In this document: positions 1 to 11,492 of the stretch, in pieces
How positions within the stretch are numbered: the first letter of the stretch is position 1
How the letters are laid out: each line of letters opens with the position of its first letter
Source of the DNA: Nemertoderma westbladi
Lineage: Eukaryota; Xenacoelomorpha; Nemertodermatida; Nemertodermatidae
Assembly (NCBI GenBank): GCA_032718475.1
Contig: JAUCBJ010003262.1
Span: forward strand, 1-54,160
Length of the DNA: 54,160 nt
Reading direction: 5' to 3'
Made by a program: the position numbers and the translations under genes
Notes under the pieces: generated by a model
The model's input: the letters and a program-made list of their open reading frames with translations, nothing else
What the model was told of the DNA's origin: nothing
Database searches by the model: none

Positions 1-914
1 ATTGGTTCGGCCAATTAGCTAACATACTAATAGCAGCTTTATATTAGATCAGGGATGTTAAACGATCATTGTATTTCATTTTGAATTATTGCACACACTG
101 TTATAAATGACTATTCACACTATTATTTTCATTTTTAATTATTATATAATATATTTGTAACGCTCCAAATAATAGCAGCATGCCCGATATAACAGGATAC
201 CGGTCCAAATCTTCCTAAATGTAGAGTGAAAATGTAAAGTAAATGATGCAAATAACTTATAACCAATTCTAATCGACACATCATAGGTTGCGCACCTGCC
301 GCAACCTTAATTACCCGCGGGTGATAAATAACTGAGATAACGTTAGTGCAACACAAATTGGCCATTATCTTCGACGCGTTTACATTATTCGATCTCTCAT
401 GGGAATGCAGGCCACTGCATTACCTGGGAATTTTCTCCTTTTTAATGGGGTTTCGCTTTACAACCAACTGCCATAACAAATCTATAAAATCAAATGAGAA
501 CAATAAATAAAGCATTGGCTTTCTAGTACAAATGGCGGTGGTTTCCCATAAAATGAAGAAATATGTAAATATAAAGCGGGATTAGTTATATCACTTAAAT
601 AAATGTGTTTATCTTCAGTCAAGATAATATTTTGAAAAATATATTTTACTGTATAATGCGTACTGTAATTCTGTAATTTACCCTCACACTGACTGTAGAT
701 TTTCCACAGGCCTCAGTTACTCTATATTATACAGTGTGAATCAGGTACAGTTGCAATGTCAGTATCAATTCGTATAATAGGTATATTCAGTATTGTGGTA
801 CTAATTACTGCACTAATTAATAATTCCATGGGGAGGCTCCACCCGACCGTATTACTACAATATTTATAGTACGATTATTATTTTAGATTATTGATTATTG
901 GTACTTAACAGGCC
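1..914. other. AT-rich intergenic DNA
   Basis: No ORF with recognisable protein features was found on either strand. The short open frames here are low-complexity and have no homology that I recognise. No tRNA, repeat array or transposon end could be supported. Confidence 0.6.
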
Positions 915-1085
915 ATTGTTGGTTTCGCGTGAGGATCAGCCAGTGCATAATCAGAAAATCTTTTGCTTTGGCGGCCTCATGGAGTGAATAACCATGGTGG
1001 ACAGCCCATGACTTTCTTGAGACGGCTCTGCAGTAAAAAGGACCATACTGGCCTTGATTATCTGGATAATCTCGCCTTCGGAAAA
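915..1085 (+). mobile_element. LINE 3' fragment (copy A)
   Basis: This stretch matches, with many substitutions and small gaps, the C-terminal part of the LINE ORF also seen at 13508-14290 (minus) and 33680-34640 (plus). Shared blocks include the bases for 'GTGAGGATCAGCCAGTGCA', 'ATGGTGGACAGCCCATGAC' and 'TGGATAATCTCGC'. The frame is broken and nothing upstream of the fragment belongs to the LINE, so it is a dead 5'-truncated piece. Clade assignment rests on the longer copies. Confidence 0.65.
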
Positions 1086-1240
1086 TATAAAGTAAAAAAA
1101 ATTCATTTCAATTAATTTCATAATTTAGCACAACACAAGTTTCTATTATAATAATATTATTGATAGAGTTACCAGCAATAAAAAAAATTATGGATGAGTG
1201 TGTATGTATAGAAAATTGCACAGTTGATGTACTAATTAAA

Positions 1241-1310
1241 TGTCATTGTCTACAGTGCAGTGGTGCCCAATGTCATTGTCTACAACAGTGGTGCACACTG
1301 TCATTGTATT
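1241..1310. repeat. short tandem repeat, about 30 bp x 2.3
   Basis: The block TGTCATTGTCTACA begins at 1241 and 1271, and a truncated TGTCATTGTA begins at 1299. The spacing is therefore about 28-30 bp. The array is imperfect and small. Confidence 0.6.
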
Positions 1311-1489
1311 GCGGTGTATTTTTGCCGTTGAACAGTTACTACATAACTCCGGATTTTTGTTTATCCTTCGATCAATAAATTTATCAGAGATCTCATCTGG
1401 TTAATCCGTGTTCAACGGTGCCGAACTGATCGGTTTAAAAGGGATACAGGAAGATCAACGGATTGTCGGCGGCAGTATTAAACAGTTAA

Positions 1490-2130
1490 ATCTACTGGTG
1501 TAAAAGTATGTGCTGTAGTACATAGGTGTAGTACTGGTGTACAGTATGTACTGTAGTACATAGGTGTAGTACTGGTGTACAGTATGTACTGTAAGTACAT
1601 AGGTGTAGTACTGGTGTACAGTACGTACTGTAGTACATAGGTGTAGTACTGGTGTACAGTATGTACTGTAGTACATAGGTGTAGTACTGGTGTACAGTAG
1701 TATGTACTGTAGTACATAGGTGTAGTACTGGTGTACAGTATGTACTGTAGTACATAGGTGTAGTACTGGTGTACAAGTATGTACTGTAGTACATAGGTGT
1801 AGTACTGGTGTACAGTATGTACTGTAGTACATAGGTGTAGTACTGGTGTACAGTATGTACTGTAGTACATAGGTGTAGTACTGGTGTACAAGTATGTACT
1901 GTAGTACATAGGTGTAGTACTGGTGTACAAGTATGTACTGTAGTACATAGGTGTAGTACTGGTGTACAGTTTTACTGTAGTACACATAGGTGTATACTGG
2001 TGTACAGTATGTACTGTAGTACGGTGTAGTACTTTTTTTTTGTACATACTGTAGGTGTAGTACTGGTGTACAGTTAGGTACTGTAGTACATAAGTGTAGT
2101 ACTGGTGTACAGTATGTACTGTAGTACGTA
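1490..2130. repeat. 38-bp minisatellite, about 16 copies
   Basis: The unit contains TGTAGTACATAGGTGTAGTA followed by CTGGTGTACAGTATGTAC. TACTGGTGTA recurs about 16 times, mostly 38 bp apart, with occasional 1-3 bp slippage. The array is rich in GTAC and has internal dyad symmetry around TGTACTGTAGTACA. Because 38 is not a multiple of 3 and the unit has no stop on the minus strand, all three minus-strand frames stay open. The long 'ORFs' here (repeats of TPVLHLCTT, HQYYTYVLQ and similar) are therefore artefacts. Confidence 0.95.
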
Positions 2131-5100
2131 GGCCTACCTGTACCGGTACTGTTTGTCTTCGTATTTTCCTTTTACTTAGAGAGTTTTACTCGCAATAGGA
2201 GAGCTCATATTGAGATATACCACTTTGACTCAATAACAATCAAGATCCGAGGCCGATATTGATAATAAAGCCAATAACATTGTTATTCAACAAAAAAACC
2301 ATACGTCTCTATTACACATCACCTTTACGTATTTGAGTCATGGGGCCGACAACAATAAAAAAAGAGAAAATGGTATAACATATATAGTTATGAGGCTCGC
2401 TCATTATTTACAAAGTCTTTCAACATAACCGCCCCAGCCAACTTATGCCAGATTTGTTATTCCATATAAGCGACTCCAAGGTCAGATTTCACATCCTTAC
2501 AACACATCATATCCTGAAGAAGTGTCTTTTATTCAGGCACACAAGACCCCCCCCCCCCCCCCCCCCCACCCCCCAATGTTTTTTTTAAATCTTAATTAGA
2601 TTGCATGAAATTTGAAACAGAGATCGTTTCATCTCCCGACCACTTAGTGGGTGAGCCAAAATTTTATTTTTGTTTTAGTTCTTTAGCTACAAGCGTTTGA
2701 AAAAAGTGTATCCGTAAAATAAATCTGAATTTCGCTGAAAAAATAGATGGGATATGTTAGTTCGAAATTTGCATTGATTGGCATGCACGAGTCTACTTTA
2801 CAGTATTTTCTATTTAAGAAATACTAAAGAGACTATATTCTTGAATATGGTGTATCTATAGAATGCCGTGTAGTATAACCAGATAACCAAATACTACCAT
2901 ACAGAACCGCGTGATTTCCTTCAAATCAGCAGACACAATCATAGTTATAACCTGCAGCGTAACTTTCCTAACATAAATTATTATTTGTACGTGTGTGTGG
3001 TTGGACCAAACCATATATGTATCGACTGTAATTATACATTCCATTGGAAACGATCGGAAGAATAAATACTTTTAAATAGGGATATATGCCAAACTCCAAG
3101 TCACAATGTACACAATCTGACTAAAGGATTTTATTACCTACATAACCAAATGGGCGTGGTATGTTTAATGTACCATGAAGTTTATAGTTGCCCTGTCGCC
3201 CTTGGGGCTTAAAGAAAAAACGAGGGAAATTTAAACAATAATTTCGCCTGAATTAAAATTAGAAATGAATATTTTCCAGAAATCTGACATATTATCATTC
3301 TGTATTACTTTCCCAGGTAATAATTAATGTCAATATGTTAATACAAGTGTGTACAGGACTGTGTTATTATAAGTTTAAATTGTGACAGGCCCACCTACCT
3401 AGAAAACCGTCTGACAGTAAGCTAAGCAACGATAGTTGCTAGAGATGAACAATAGGTTTGCCGTTATGGGCCAAGAAGTACAAGTTGACAGTTGATGGTT
3501 CACTGGGGCAGGGGAGGAGGGGGGTCTGACAGTGAGTTATTATTGAAACGGCCAAAAATGTTGGCCCTTATTTTACGTAGGACAGTAACCATTATCTCTT
3601 GCTGTTAACTTGCGTGTGGGGCCCTAAATGTTATCCAGCTAGGCCCCTTTATGGATACCCAGATTATTTGGCACAAATCTCCTTCTTATATCCCTCCCAT
3701 AAGGTCGCATTCAGAACATATCCCCGCCCTCCCCATAATGAGTTGGCTGTAATGTAAGGCACTGCGGTGGTTAATTACTCCCAACCTACTAATAGTACCG
3801 GTAGGGCCTATAAGGTTTGATAGAATGTCCCTTATATCCAACATATATCACTTTATTGCGATTTAATCAAATTATTTTGTTACTTTTTGTATTACTTTTT
3901 AAGATAAGAAAATCATTTTCTATTTTTTTTTTATTTTCACCGCCAAAATTATCATCATATAATAATAGTAATATAAATAATAATGCTGTATTGTCTTTGG
4001 ATTGTAATGGAATTTAAATGAGATCTTACGCAATTCTTACATTTTCTTTAATTTCATTTTGTGAATGATTTTGAGGAGTATGTTAAATAATATGGTAAGT
4101 AAAATATGTCTAAATACAGTCGATATCGATAAATTTATCAAGGCTGAGTAAAAATTGCGAGACAAAGTTAGAGTTCATTGTTGTACAAAAATTACATTCC
4201 TCCACTGCTAACAAGAAAAAAAATAGCATTCTATGTTTAATAATGTAGCATTTTTAATAACAAATTTTGAGAACAACATTGAAGTTCTCAAAATGCTAAT
4301 TTAATTTTACATATGTGAGAAACTATTCTGTAGCTAGCACGCCAACCTATTTACATCTGTATATAAACCCTTTTAGGACAAACTTTATGGAATCTGCAAA
4401 TACAAAATAAAAAGATGTGTGAAACTGGTTGGAACTTTTCAATGCGTCAACATATAATTAAATATTGGGATAAATAAAATAACCATCCAAGCATTAATCT
4501 TAGAAATAAAGCAATAATCTTAATGACCAACAAGGGCAACTGAATACACTTACAGACGATAGGGAGCGGAATACTACTTGCAAAAAGCAAATCGTGCAAT
4601 TGTTCCAAAATAATGGGTATATCCACAATAAAGACTGTCAATTATTTGAGACTAACTAATAGGTATTACCTAACTCTGTGCCTTGTATAACACGCTTCAC
4701 GCCCTGAGGGTGGCTCAAAAACAAATATTTTATTTGAATTTTTTCTTTGTGTGTAGGCGGAGTGTATAGTGTGCACACTGTATCTATGTAGTAAAATAAA
4801 ACCCCCTCGGGCTGACTGGTACTGTGTCAGAATGAAACACATCACACCGCACACCCAGACAGGGGGGCATCTTGCATCTGCCTTCGCTCACATAATAATG
4901 AAAGGAATTCTGTATTATTCTGTATGCGCACGCTTCTGATTGGCTGATTTAGTCGATTTATGATCTGTGTTGCAGAATATATATTCTTCTGGATAAGATA
5001 TGCCCTCAAAATAAAACTCATCAACTCCAAAGTTTCTGTACAAATATAAGATCCATTTTAAATCGCCTATGTTTTAATTAATTGCTGATAACACAATTTT

Positions 5101-5264
5101 ACTTGCAATTTATACTGTCAAATATACGAACTATAACTGCACCGTTGATGTACGTTGGATATTATGAAGGTAAGAAGAACTAATAAGGTGATAGTTTAAT
5201 CTAAATACTTTAGAAACAGTGTGTAAATCCATTTATGTAGGGTGTTTTTTTTAATTTGAGATCA
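2131..5264. other. intergenic DNA with a poly-C tract
   Basis: The tract is mostly AT-rich with no supported gene. It contains a 21-bp C homopolymer at 2547-2567, followed after one A by more C. A block around 2660-2715 (CTTTAGCTACAAGCGTT) recurs near 12050-12105, so a degraded dispersed repeat is present. The remaining short ORFs have no protein features that I recognise. Confidence 0.6.
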
Positions 5265-5521
5265 AGTTAACTGACGTTAATACTTATTTTGTTGTTTATA
5301 ATTTTATACCGTCTTACATGTATAATGAATAATGCAAAAAATAAAAATGTTGGTACACAGGCTATACTATATTAATGCCTTTGTATTTATAATAAAAAAT
5401 ATTGGATAACTATGGTTACATTTAAATACATTTTAATAAACATTACAATGTAACCAGGCAATAATTATTTATAAAAATATTTATTACTTCTGGGACAATA
5501 GTAGTTTCACTATTCGAGGGA
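5265..5521. repeat. direct repeat, left copy (about 257 bp)
   Basis: The sequence from AGTTAACTGACGTTAATAC to TTTCACTATTCGAGGGA is repeated at 6652-6910 in the same orientation, with a few substitutions and a 2-bp insertion (TTCGAGGG versus TTCGCGAGGG). The pair brackets the retroelement fragment at 5535-6456. It could be a terminal repeat of that element or the join of two tandem insertions. Confidence 0.85.
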
Positions 5522-5534
5522 AGGCACCGAGCTG

Positions 5535-6456
5535 GTGGTGAGAGCATTTAAGGAAAAGACTCCCCTATCAGTGGAGGATCATAAAACGTTGCTACAGGGA
5601 ACCATCCGTGAAACTAGGTTGAGGGAGGCAGTGCGGGCGAGCGAGGTTCAGACAGAGCGAGGTACAGTATTGGGGGCAATGGTGCCAGATCGAGCGCGAT
5701 CAGTGAAGCGCCAGCTGGACTCGAAAACTGCTGGCTGGTTAAGCGTGACCCCATCAGACAGGCATTTCAGCGCAGACATTCCGCGACGCCCTGTGTCTGC
5801 GGTATGGTTATACTCCCCCGGAGTTGCCATCACACTGTGACGGCTGTGGTGCTATCTTCACCATAGACCACGCCCTGAACTGCAAAAAGGGCGGGCTGAT
5901 ATGTCGTCGACATGACGAAATGCGGGATGTGATCGGCGAGTTGTGTGGGTTGGCCTGGGGTACGAGTGCAGTCAAGCGGGAGGTAGTGCTACGAGAGGGC
6001 CAGTATCTTGGAGACGCGGGAGTCCGAACAGATTTGCTAGTCCGGGGCGTATGGGCACCACAGAGGGAGGCGTCGTTCGACGTATGCGTTACAAACGCTG
6101 ACGCTCCCTCATATCGTGCCCGTACAACAGACAGTATCCTCTGCGAGAAGGAACGAGTCAAAAAGCAGCACCACTGTCGCATTAGCGAGCAGCTGCGCCT
6201 GACCTTCACCCCCCTAGCGATGACTTCGGATGGTGTGTGGGGCAGAGAGGCATCTCACTTTATCCATCACTTGGCGGCAAAGTTGTCAGAGAAGGACAGT
6301 TGGAACGAGAAACCCCCAGGATTCGTTCTCGGATGGGTTAGGGCCCGTCTGTCCATCGCGTTGGTGCGCGCTGTGGGTTTGTGCCTTAGAGGGGGGCGAC
6401 GTTCGTGGCGGCTACTGGGGCTGGATGACGGCGCAGGTGCTTGGGTAGCAGACTGA
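5535..6456 (+). pseudogene. retroelement ORF 3' fragment with Cys/His cluster and endonuclease-like domain
   Basis: Two overlapping plus-strand frames (5535-5840 and 5824-6456) together look like one protein broken by a frameshift. The second frame starts with C-x2-C-G-x7-H-x3-C-KKGG (residues 5-24), then RRHDEMRD, then a TDLL...SFDVCVTN block. This order of zinc cluster, RH(N/D)xxRD helix and Asp-containing strand is seen in the C-terminal part of several invertebrate non-LTR elements and resembles the restriction-like endonuclease region of R2/NeSL-type elements. That identification comes from family knowledge and the clade is uncertain. No RT core is present, so only the 3' end survives. 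GC content is clearly higher than in the flanks, as expected of an inserted sequence. Confidence 0.6.
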
Positions 6457-6651
6457 AGAGTTTGGTTGGTGAACCCATGTCAACTCTGTTCATAAATCTT
6501 AAAGTTACCGTGCTATACGGAACTGTTACCTTATTAATTGCGATAGAGTAAATAATAAAGATTTGAGTATTTAAAAAAATTATGTGTAAAAAATTGCTTT
6601 TTTGAGGTGAAAATATTAACGAATAAAAACACCAAATGTATGCCATATCTC

Positions 6652-6910
6652 AGTTAACTGACGTTAATACTTATTTTGTTGTTTATAATTTTATACCGTC
6701 TTACATGTATAATGAATAATGCAAAAAATAAAAATGTTGGTACACAGGCTATACTATATTAATGCCTTTGTATTTATAATAAAAAATATTGGATAACTAT
6801 GGTTACACATAAATACATTTTAATAAACATTACAATGTAACCAGGCAATAATTATTTATAAAAATATTTATTACTTCTGGGACAATAGTAGTTTCACTAT
6901 TCGCGAGGGA
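6652..6910. repeat. direct repeat, right copy (about 259 bp)
   Basis: This is the second copy of the 5265-5521 repeat, nearly identical and in the same orientation. The two copies are 1387 bp apart start to start. Confidence 0.85.
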
Positions 6911-8514
6911 TTTTATTTACTGAGTTCCAGTGAAGTAAATAAAGAGTCGAGAACATATTTAAAAAAAAATTCATTTTTTACCATGTAATACGTATATAAT
7001 TGTATTCTTAAATTGGTACTTGTTTGTTGCTTTATAAATTCTTTAATAAAATATAGAGCGATATAGTGTTACCAACTAAATTGAACTGCTGTAGTTGTTT
7101 ACTAATTGCTTCCATAGTTACTGCGATTCCAATTATAATAGGTACTCATTTTGCTGCGTTACAGTTAAGTTAAATATTTTAGTGTTGGAGTAAGTCTTGC
7201 AGACACTAAAGTTGCAATAACATTTGAATGTGTGTGGGCCACATAGAGTTTGCTCAAATGACGCGTAAACCTTTTCTAATTCGATGCTCTTTCAACACAT
7301 GTAATCAAATTTAAGAAATTCCGCCATAACTTTTTCTCATTTTCTTTTGTGTTTTTTTTCGCCGGGAAAAAAAGTCAAATTAATGCGCAATCCTATGGGT
7401 TACTACAGTATATCCAAGGGAAGCTATCTTTTTTCTCCCGATTTTGGGGTTGTTCAGGCGAAAAAGTAACAATTTAGTAAAAAAGTTTATTACAAACGAA
7501 TGACATTTTACTTCCAAGATTCTAATGGGGAGAAAATTTCCAGTTCTTACTTTTTGTAAATGCGGGAAATAAAGATACTGAATTATAATGTCTCCCTACA
7601 TCTGAAATTATTAATCAATTATTTTTCATAACATTTCATTGAGTGTTTCATTTATTTATTGACTTCGATTGTAATTTACTGTCCATTGTACCGCGTAGCT
7701 CCGTCGAGCAGCTCACCTTGTAAGGTAATTACTGTCAATGTTAGTAGTAATTTACGAGTTGTACATTAATATTTAATGACTTGACACACGTAGAAGGCAG
7801 TTCTACAATCCACCACGATTCTTTCACCAAAAGTGTAAGCGTGGATGATTAAAATTTATTGAATTGCCTATCTGTCTGTATTAAGATTGATTTTTATCTT
7901 ATATTCCCTGACAATTATAATTTACACATAAAATAATTAATTTTGTAATTAATATATATTTATTACAATTTTGCGCGTTATATATAAATTCAGATTATGT
8001 AAATTTTTTGAGAGATAGCATATTTAAAGTTCTAGAGGCCTTCAATTTTCGTTGGAAAAAATTGTCATGATATATATATATAGTTAGTGTGACCTTATTA
8101 ATGAGTAATTTGATAACGATTTCAAATTTTTCATATTAAATTCATGAATTCATGACTACCGACTCTAACTAACTAAATATTTGATTTCATCGTTTGTCCT
8201 TCATAAACATACAAACAAGCTACTTATAAAACCTTTGTGAATTGTTTTCACTTCTATAAGTTTGACAGCATCGGCTTATTAGGCTGATAGAACTGAATTA
8301 AATATGCCTTGGTTTCTCACAACAGCCCATTGTAGGATTATAGTTTGCCACACCCAAATCTCTGGTTGTTTCTTCGAAAACAATTTTTGTAAATGTGCCG
8401 GTGTTTAAAGCCGCAGTACAAATTATTAAGAAGATAAAGTTAAATAGCCTCTCGAATTATTTTGCAATTTTTTTTGTTTTGATTTGGTTTTCTGGGCGAA
8501 TATTTGGAGTCAGG
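6911..8514. other. AT-rich intergenic DNA
   Basis: No coding potential or structured repeat could be supported. A run of G (12 bp) at 8513-8524 marks the edge of the repeat that follows. Confidence 0.6.
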
Positions 8515-8760
8515 GGGGGGGGGGACTGGACGCAAATCCCATCTTGGCGAATTAATATCACGCCTCAATTTTAAATTCTCAATTTAGTGAAAGGAGCAGG
8601 TTACAGTGGCTCGTTATTTTAACCAAAACAATAAACTAAACACAACAGAACAGGTTACAGATTTATTTTTGAGAGTTTCAGCTATAGTTTGCGTTCAATT
8701 TCCCCTGGAGAAGGATGGGTTTTTATTGCGTCCAGTTTCGCCCCCTATGTATCCGTAATT
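8515..8760 (+). repeat. dispersed repeat, copy upstream of FJX1-like gene
   Basis: Shared blocks with the reverse complement of 11060-11300 are ACTGGACGCAAATCCCATCT, TGGCGAATTAATATC, AAAGGAGCAGGTTA, CGTTATTTTAACCAAAA, AATAAACTAAAC and TTTTTATTGCGTCCAGTTTC. Identity is high with small gaps. A short 63-codon ORF overlapping it (8689-8880) is not considered a gene. Confidence 0.8.
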
Positions 8761-9173
8761 GTGTCACATAAAGCAGACATACAACATATCAGGTGGAATA
8801 TGCGTAAAGATGTCAGACTTTCAATGTGGAGATTAAAAGTTAGAGATACTTTTCTGGTTGGAATTCAGAGACATCTTTGATGAGTTGCCTCAAATAACAA
8901 TAATACATTATGGGGAGTTTAATTTTTATGAAACTGAAACTAATTGTAATTTTAATATTTTCATTATTTCCTGTGTAATAAATAAATAAAATTTACAATC
9001 GAATTTATTTTTCAGATTATCGATTTTATAATAAAGAGATACTGCATAATTGGATTGTTGGAATGCAGCTGCTAATCGAAGGTATATGGTGTCATTAAAA
9101 CGGGAATCGCAATAAATAATTATCTCATTAATGATAATTATATCCCTGATTGCTATTTATAAGCTCCTATATT

Positions 9174-10415
9174 ATGCTATCGGCACTGAAAAGGAAAACT
9201 ATGACTGCGTTGCTAACTAGTTTCAGTTTCACTTTGGGATTTCTTGTTGCCTGTATTATAAACATTCAAATTGGTGGTTCAAACCTTTCCGATCGTCAGT
9301 TCGTTGAAACTACATTAGATGGCGCTGCGATTAGGGGCAATAAAGATAGGGATACCGCTCTCCCATTGCATAGGAATATACAAAGTTCAGACTCTATAAA
9401 TAGTAATGACGTCACTTCCGTGCCAAGATTAAATTCTAAACTTAAGTACAAACAAACCTACAGCTTACCTAGCAGTATTACGGTCGATGGTATTTATTGG
9501 TCGCCCGAGTTGGAGTCTATTATTCCTAACGGATTCCATGGGGATCATCCAACCCAGTGGATGGCGTCAGTGCGCAGTAACAAAGTCGTCGGATTGTCGG
9601 AAGGTTGCGGTCGGATGTTAAACCGACGACTGTTGCTGGGCGACGGCAGTTACGTGTGCGCGCGTTACCGTACCAACACCGACCAGATACAAGGGGAGGT
9701 CTTCGCGTATTATTTGTCTCGGGTTTTAGGTATTTCCAACGTACCTCCGGTCTCCCTAGCTTCAGTTGGAACGTCGATTAAACTCCCTCCAGATCTTCCG
9801 GACCTCCCGGAATGGAAACCCGATAAACTCGTAATTCTCTCGGAATTCGTTTACGATTTAATTCCAGCGTTTATCCCTGAGGAATTCCGCGGAGAGAATC
9901 GAAGTTTATCCAGACTGTCTGATCGTTTACAACCGGTAGCCAACACAAACATTAGCGAGTTATTAGAACTAGTACAGTGGTCCGATATGGTTGTGTTCGA
10001 TTATATAACAGCGAACTTCGATAGAGTTACTAATAATATGTTCAATCAGCAGTGGAACCAACACATAATGGAAGCACCGGTACACAACTTAGAGCAGACA
10101 GCGGCTAGCGGTTTATTAATACTCTACGATAATGAATCTGGACTGCTTCACAGCTACCGGTTGCTACAACAATACCGCAGTTACCATGACTCGTTGCTAA
10201 GGTCTTTGTGCGTATTACGTCGCGCCACCGCGCGGCGTATCGCCGAACTCTACGCGAACCAGTCTGTCTGGGAGGAAGTCTGGCGAGAATTCACGACGAC
10301 CGAACCTTTATGGAACTTTGTGCCAAAAATACCGAGAAAAAACATTGAAATTTTAAATAGGAGAATCTCAGATGTTTACAATCAAATTGAAAGTTGTCGG
10401 TTTAGATATTCTTAA
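9174..10415 (+). CDS. fjx1: four-jointed box kinase-like protein (FJX1 family)
   Basis: This intact single-exon ORF of 413 aa encodes a Golgi-resident secretory-pathway kinase of the Four-jointed family. The family phosphorylates cadherin repeats of Fat and Dachsous in planar polarity signalling (established knowledge for Drosophila Fj). A short basic N-terminus (ALKRKT) followed by a hydrophobic stretch of about 18 residues (about 12-30) gives a type II signal anchor. The luminal domain shows WSPELE, the QIQGE helix (about residue 172), DYITANFDR with NN shortly after (about 275-285), which fits the catalytic/metal-binding segment, and LYDNESGL (about 319). LCVLRRATARR follows. Length matches animal FJX1 (about 400-580 aa). 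An in-frame TTG at 9150 extends the frame, but the first ATG is 9174 and a second is at 9201. An AATAAA lies at 10535. I see no frameshift. A kinase-dead or paralogous copy cannot be excluded without alignment. Confidence 0.93.
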   Translation: MLSALKRKTMTALLTSFSFTLGFLVACIINIQIGGSNLSDRQFVETTLDGAAIRGNKDRDTALPLHRNIQSSDSINSNDVTSVPRLNSKLKYKQTYSLPSSITVDGIYWSPELESIIPNGFHGDHPTQWMASVRSNKVVGLSEGCGRMLNRRLLLGDGSYVCARYRTNTDQIQGEVFAYYLSRVLGISNVPPVSLASVGTSIKLPPDLPDLPEWKPDKLVILSEFVYDLIPAFIPEEFRGENRSLSRLSDRLQPVANTNISELLELVQWSDMVVFDYITANFDRVTNNMFNQQWNQHIMEAPVHNLEQTAASGLLILYDNESGLLHSYRLLQQYRSYHDSLLRSLCVLRRATARRIAELYANQSVWEEVWREFTTTEPLWNFVPKIPRKNIEILNRRISDVYNQIESCRFRYS

Positions 10416-11059
10416 AAAATTTGTCTAATTTATTAGTATTTAGTACTTTTGGAACACAAATTTAATTTGATTTTTCTTAATTTTAATGTGCACACAGTAT
10501 TTTTGTTATTAATATTATATAAGAAAACATCCATAATAAACAATAATTTTTTAATCTATATTCAACATGTTTTAAAGGACCTTTTATTTCTCCGAATTAA
10601 TTTATTATTTATGGCGACTAAACTTGACATGTCCCATCCCAATCATTCATTATCGAAAATATCTAAAATAATATTAAAATATAAATCTGGTAAATATAGA
10701 GATAAATATAATTTTGTAGTCATTGGCTTACTAATTTTTAGCAAGATTTATTATTAAATTATTAAAATTACAGATCTTTGAACTGACTGTATCCTATCCA
10801 ACAACTTGACTATCCTAGCTAATACTGTAGACTTCCACTATTGCACACATAAAACACCATCGTCAACTTCAATTTCTGTGATTGGCCAAGAAATATTTTA
10901 ACAGCCGTGTTGTAAATGCAAAATGTATTTCCCAATCGACCTAAAAATATATAATAATAATGATAATATAATAACACTATAACTAACTAAATTATAATAA
11001 CGAACAACAGATACTGTGGGAAACTGTCATTGATGCCATGAAAATTGACACCAACAAAT
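10416..11059. other. 3' flank of FJX1-like gene
   Basis: The tract is very AT-rich. It contains AATAAA at 10535-10540, about 120 bp after the stop, a plausible poly(A) signal. A 102-codon low-complexity frame at 10449-10757 is judged to be UTR or intergenic DNA rather than a gene. Confidence 0.6.
10535..10540 (+). promoter_or_regulatory. candidate poly(A) signal of FJX1-like gene
   Basis: AATAAA is the canonical hexamer and lies 120 bp after the stop codon. The composition makes chance hits common, so this is positional evidence only. Confidence 0.4.
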
Positions 11060-11300
11060 ATCAGATGGAAACTGGACGCAATAAAAATTAATCCCTCTCC
11101 AGGTGAAATTCGACTCAAATAATAGCTGATTACTCTAAAAAATAAAGCTATAACCTGTTCAGTGTTTAGTTTATTGTTTTTGGTTAAAATAACGTGCCAC
11201 TTTAACCTGCTCCTTTCCCCAAATTGACAATTTATTTAACATTGAGGCGGGATATTAATTCGCCAAGATGGGATTTGCGTCCAGTTTCCCCTCTGTCTCA
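11060..11300 (-). repeat. dispersed repeat, copy downstream of FJX1-like gene
   Basis: This is the reverse-complement copy of the repeat at 8515-8760. A third, partial copy in the same orientation continues at about 11301-11345 and 11445-11492 (GTTTATTGTTTTGGTTAGAA then AACCTGCTCC), interrupted by about 100 bp. The family is unidentified. Confidence 0.8.
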
Positions 11301-11492
11301 CAAATTGAACGCAACTAACACCTGATTGCTCTGAAAAATTATACTGCAACATGGAATTGATGTAATTTACTATTATAATAATTTATACTATTGGGCTATC
11401 ATATAATATATCATAGTCAATAAATTGCAAACGTTACATATATAGGCCTTCGTTTATTGTTTTGGTTAGAATAACGAGTAACCTGCTCCCGG

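Noticed and set aside
1455-2047. Long minus-strand ORFs of 100-189 codons
   Set aside because: They are the three frames of the 38-bp minisatellite. The repeat unit simply lacks stops, and there is no non-repetitive coding sequence.
8689-8880. 63-codon ORF upstream of the FJX1-like gene
   Set aside because: It falls largely inside a dispersed repeat whose other copy does not keep the frame.
9150-9173. Upstream start of the FJX1-like protein
   Set aside because: The extension begins at TTG. The first ATG is 9174 and leaves a proper signal anchor.
10449-10757. 102-codon ORF after the FJX1-like gene
   Set aside because: It is AT-rich and low-complexity, overlaps the likely 3' UTR and has no recognisable motif.
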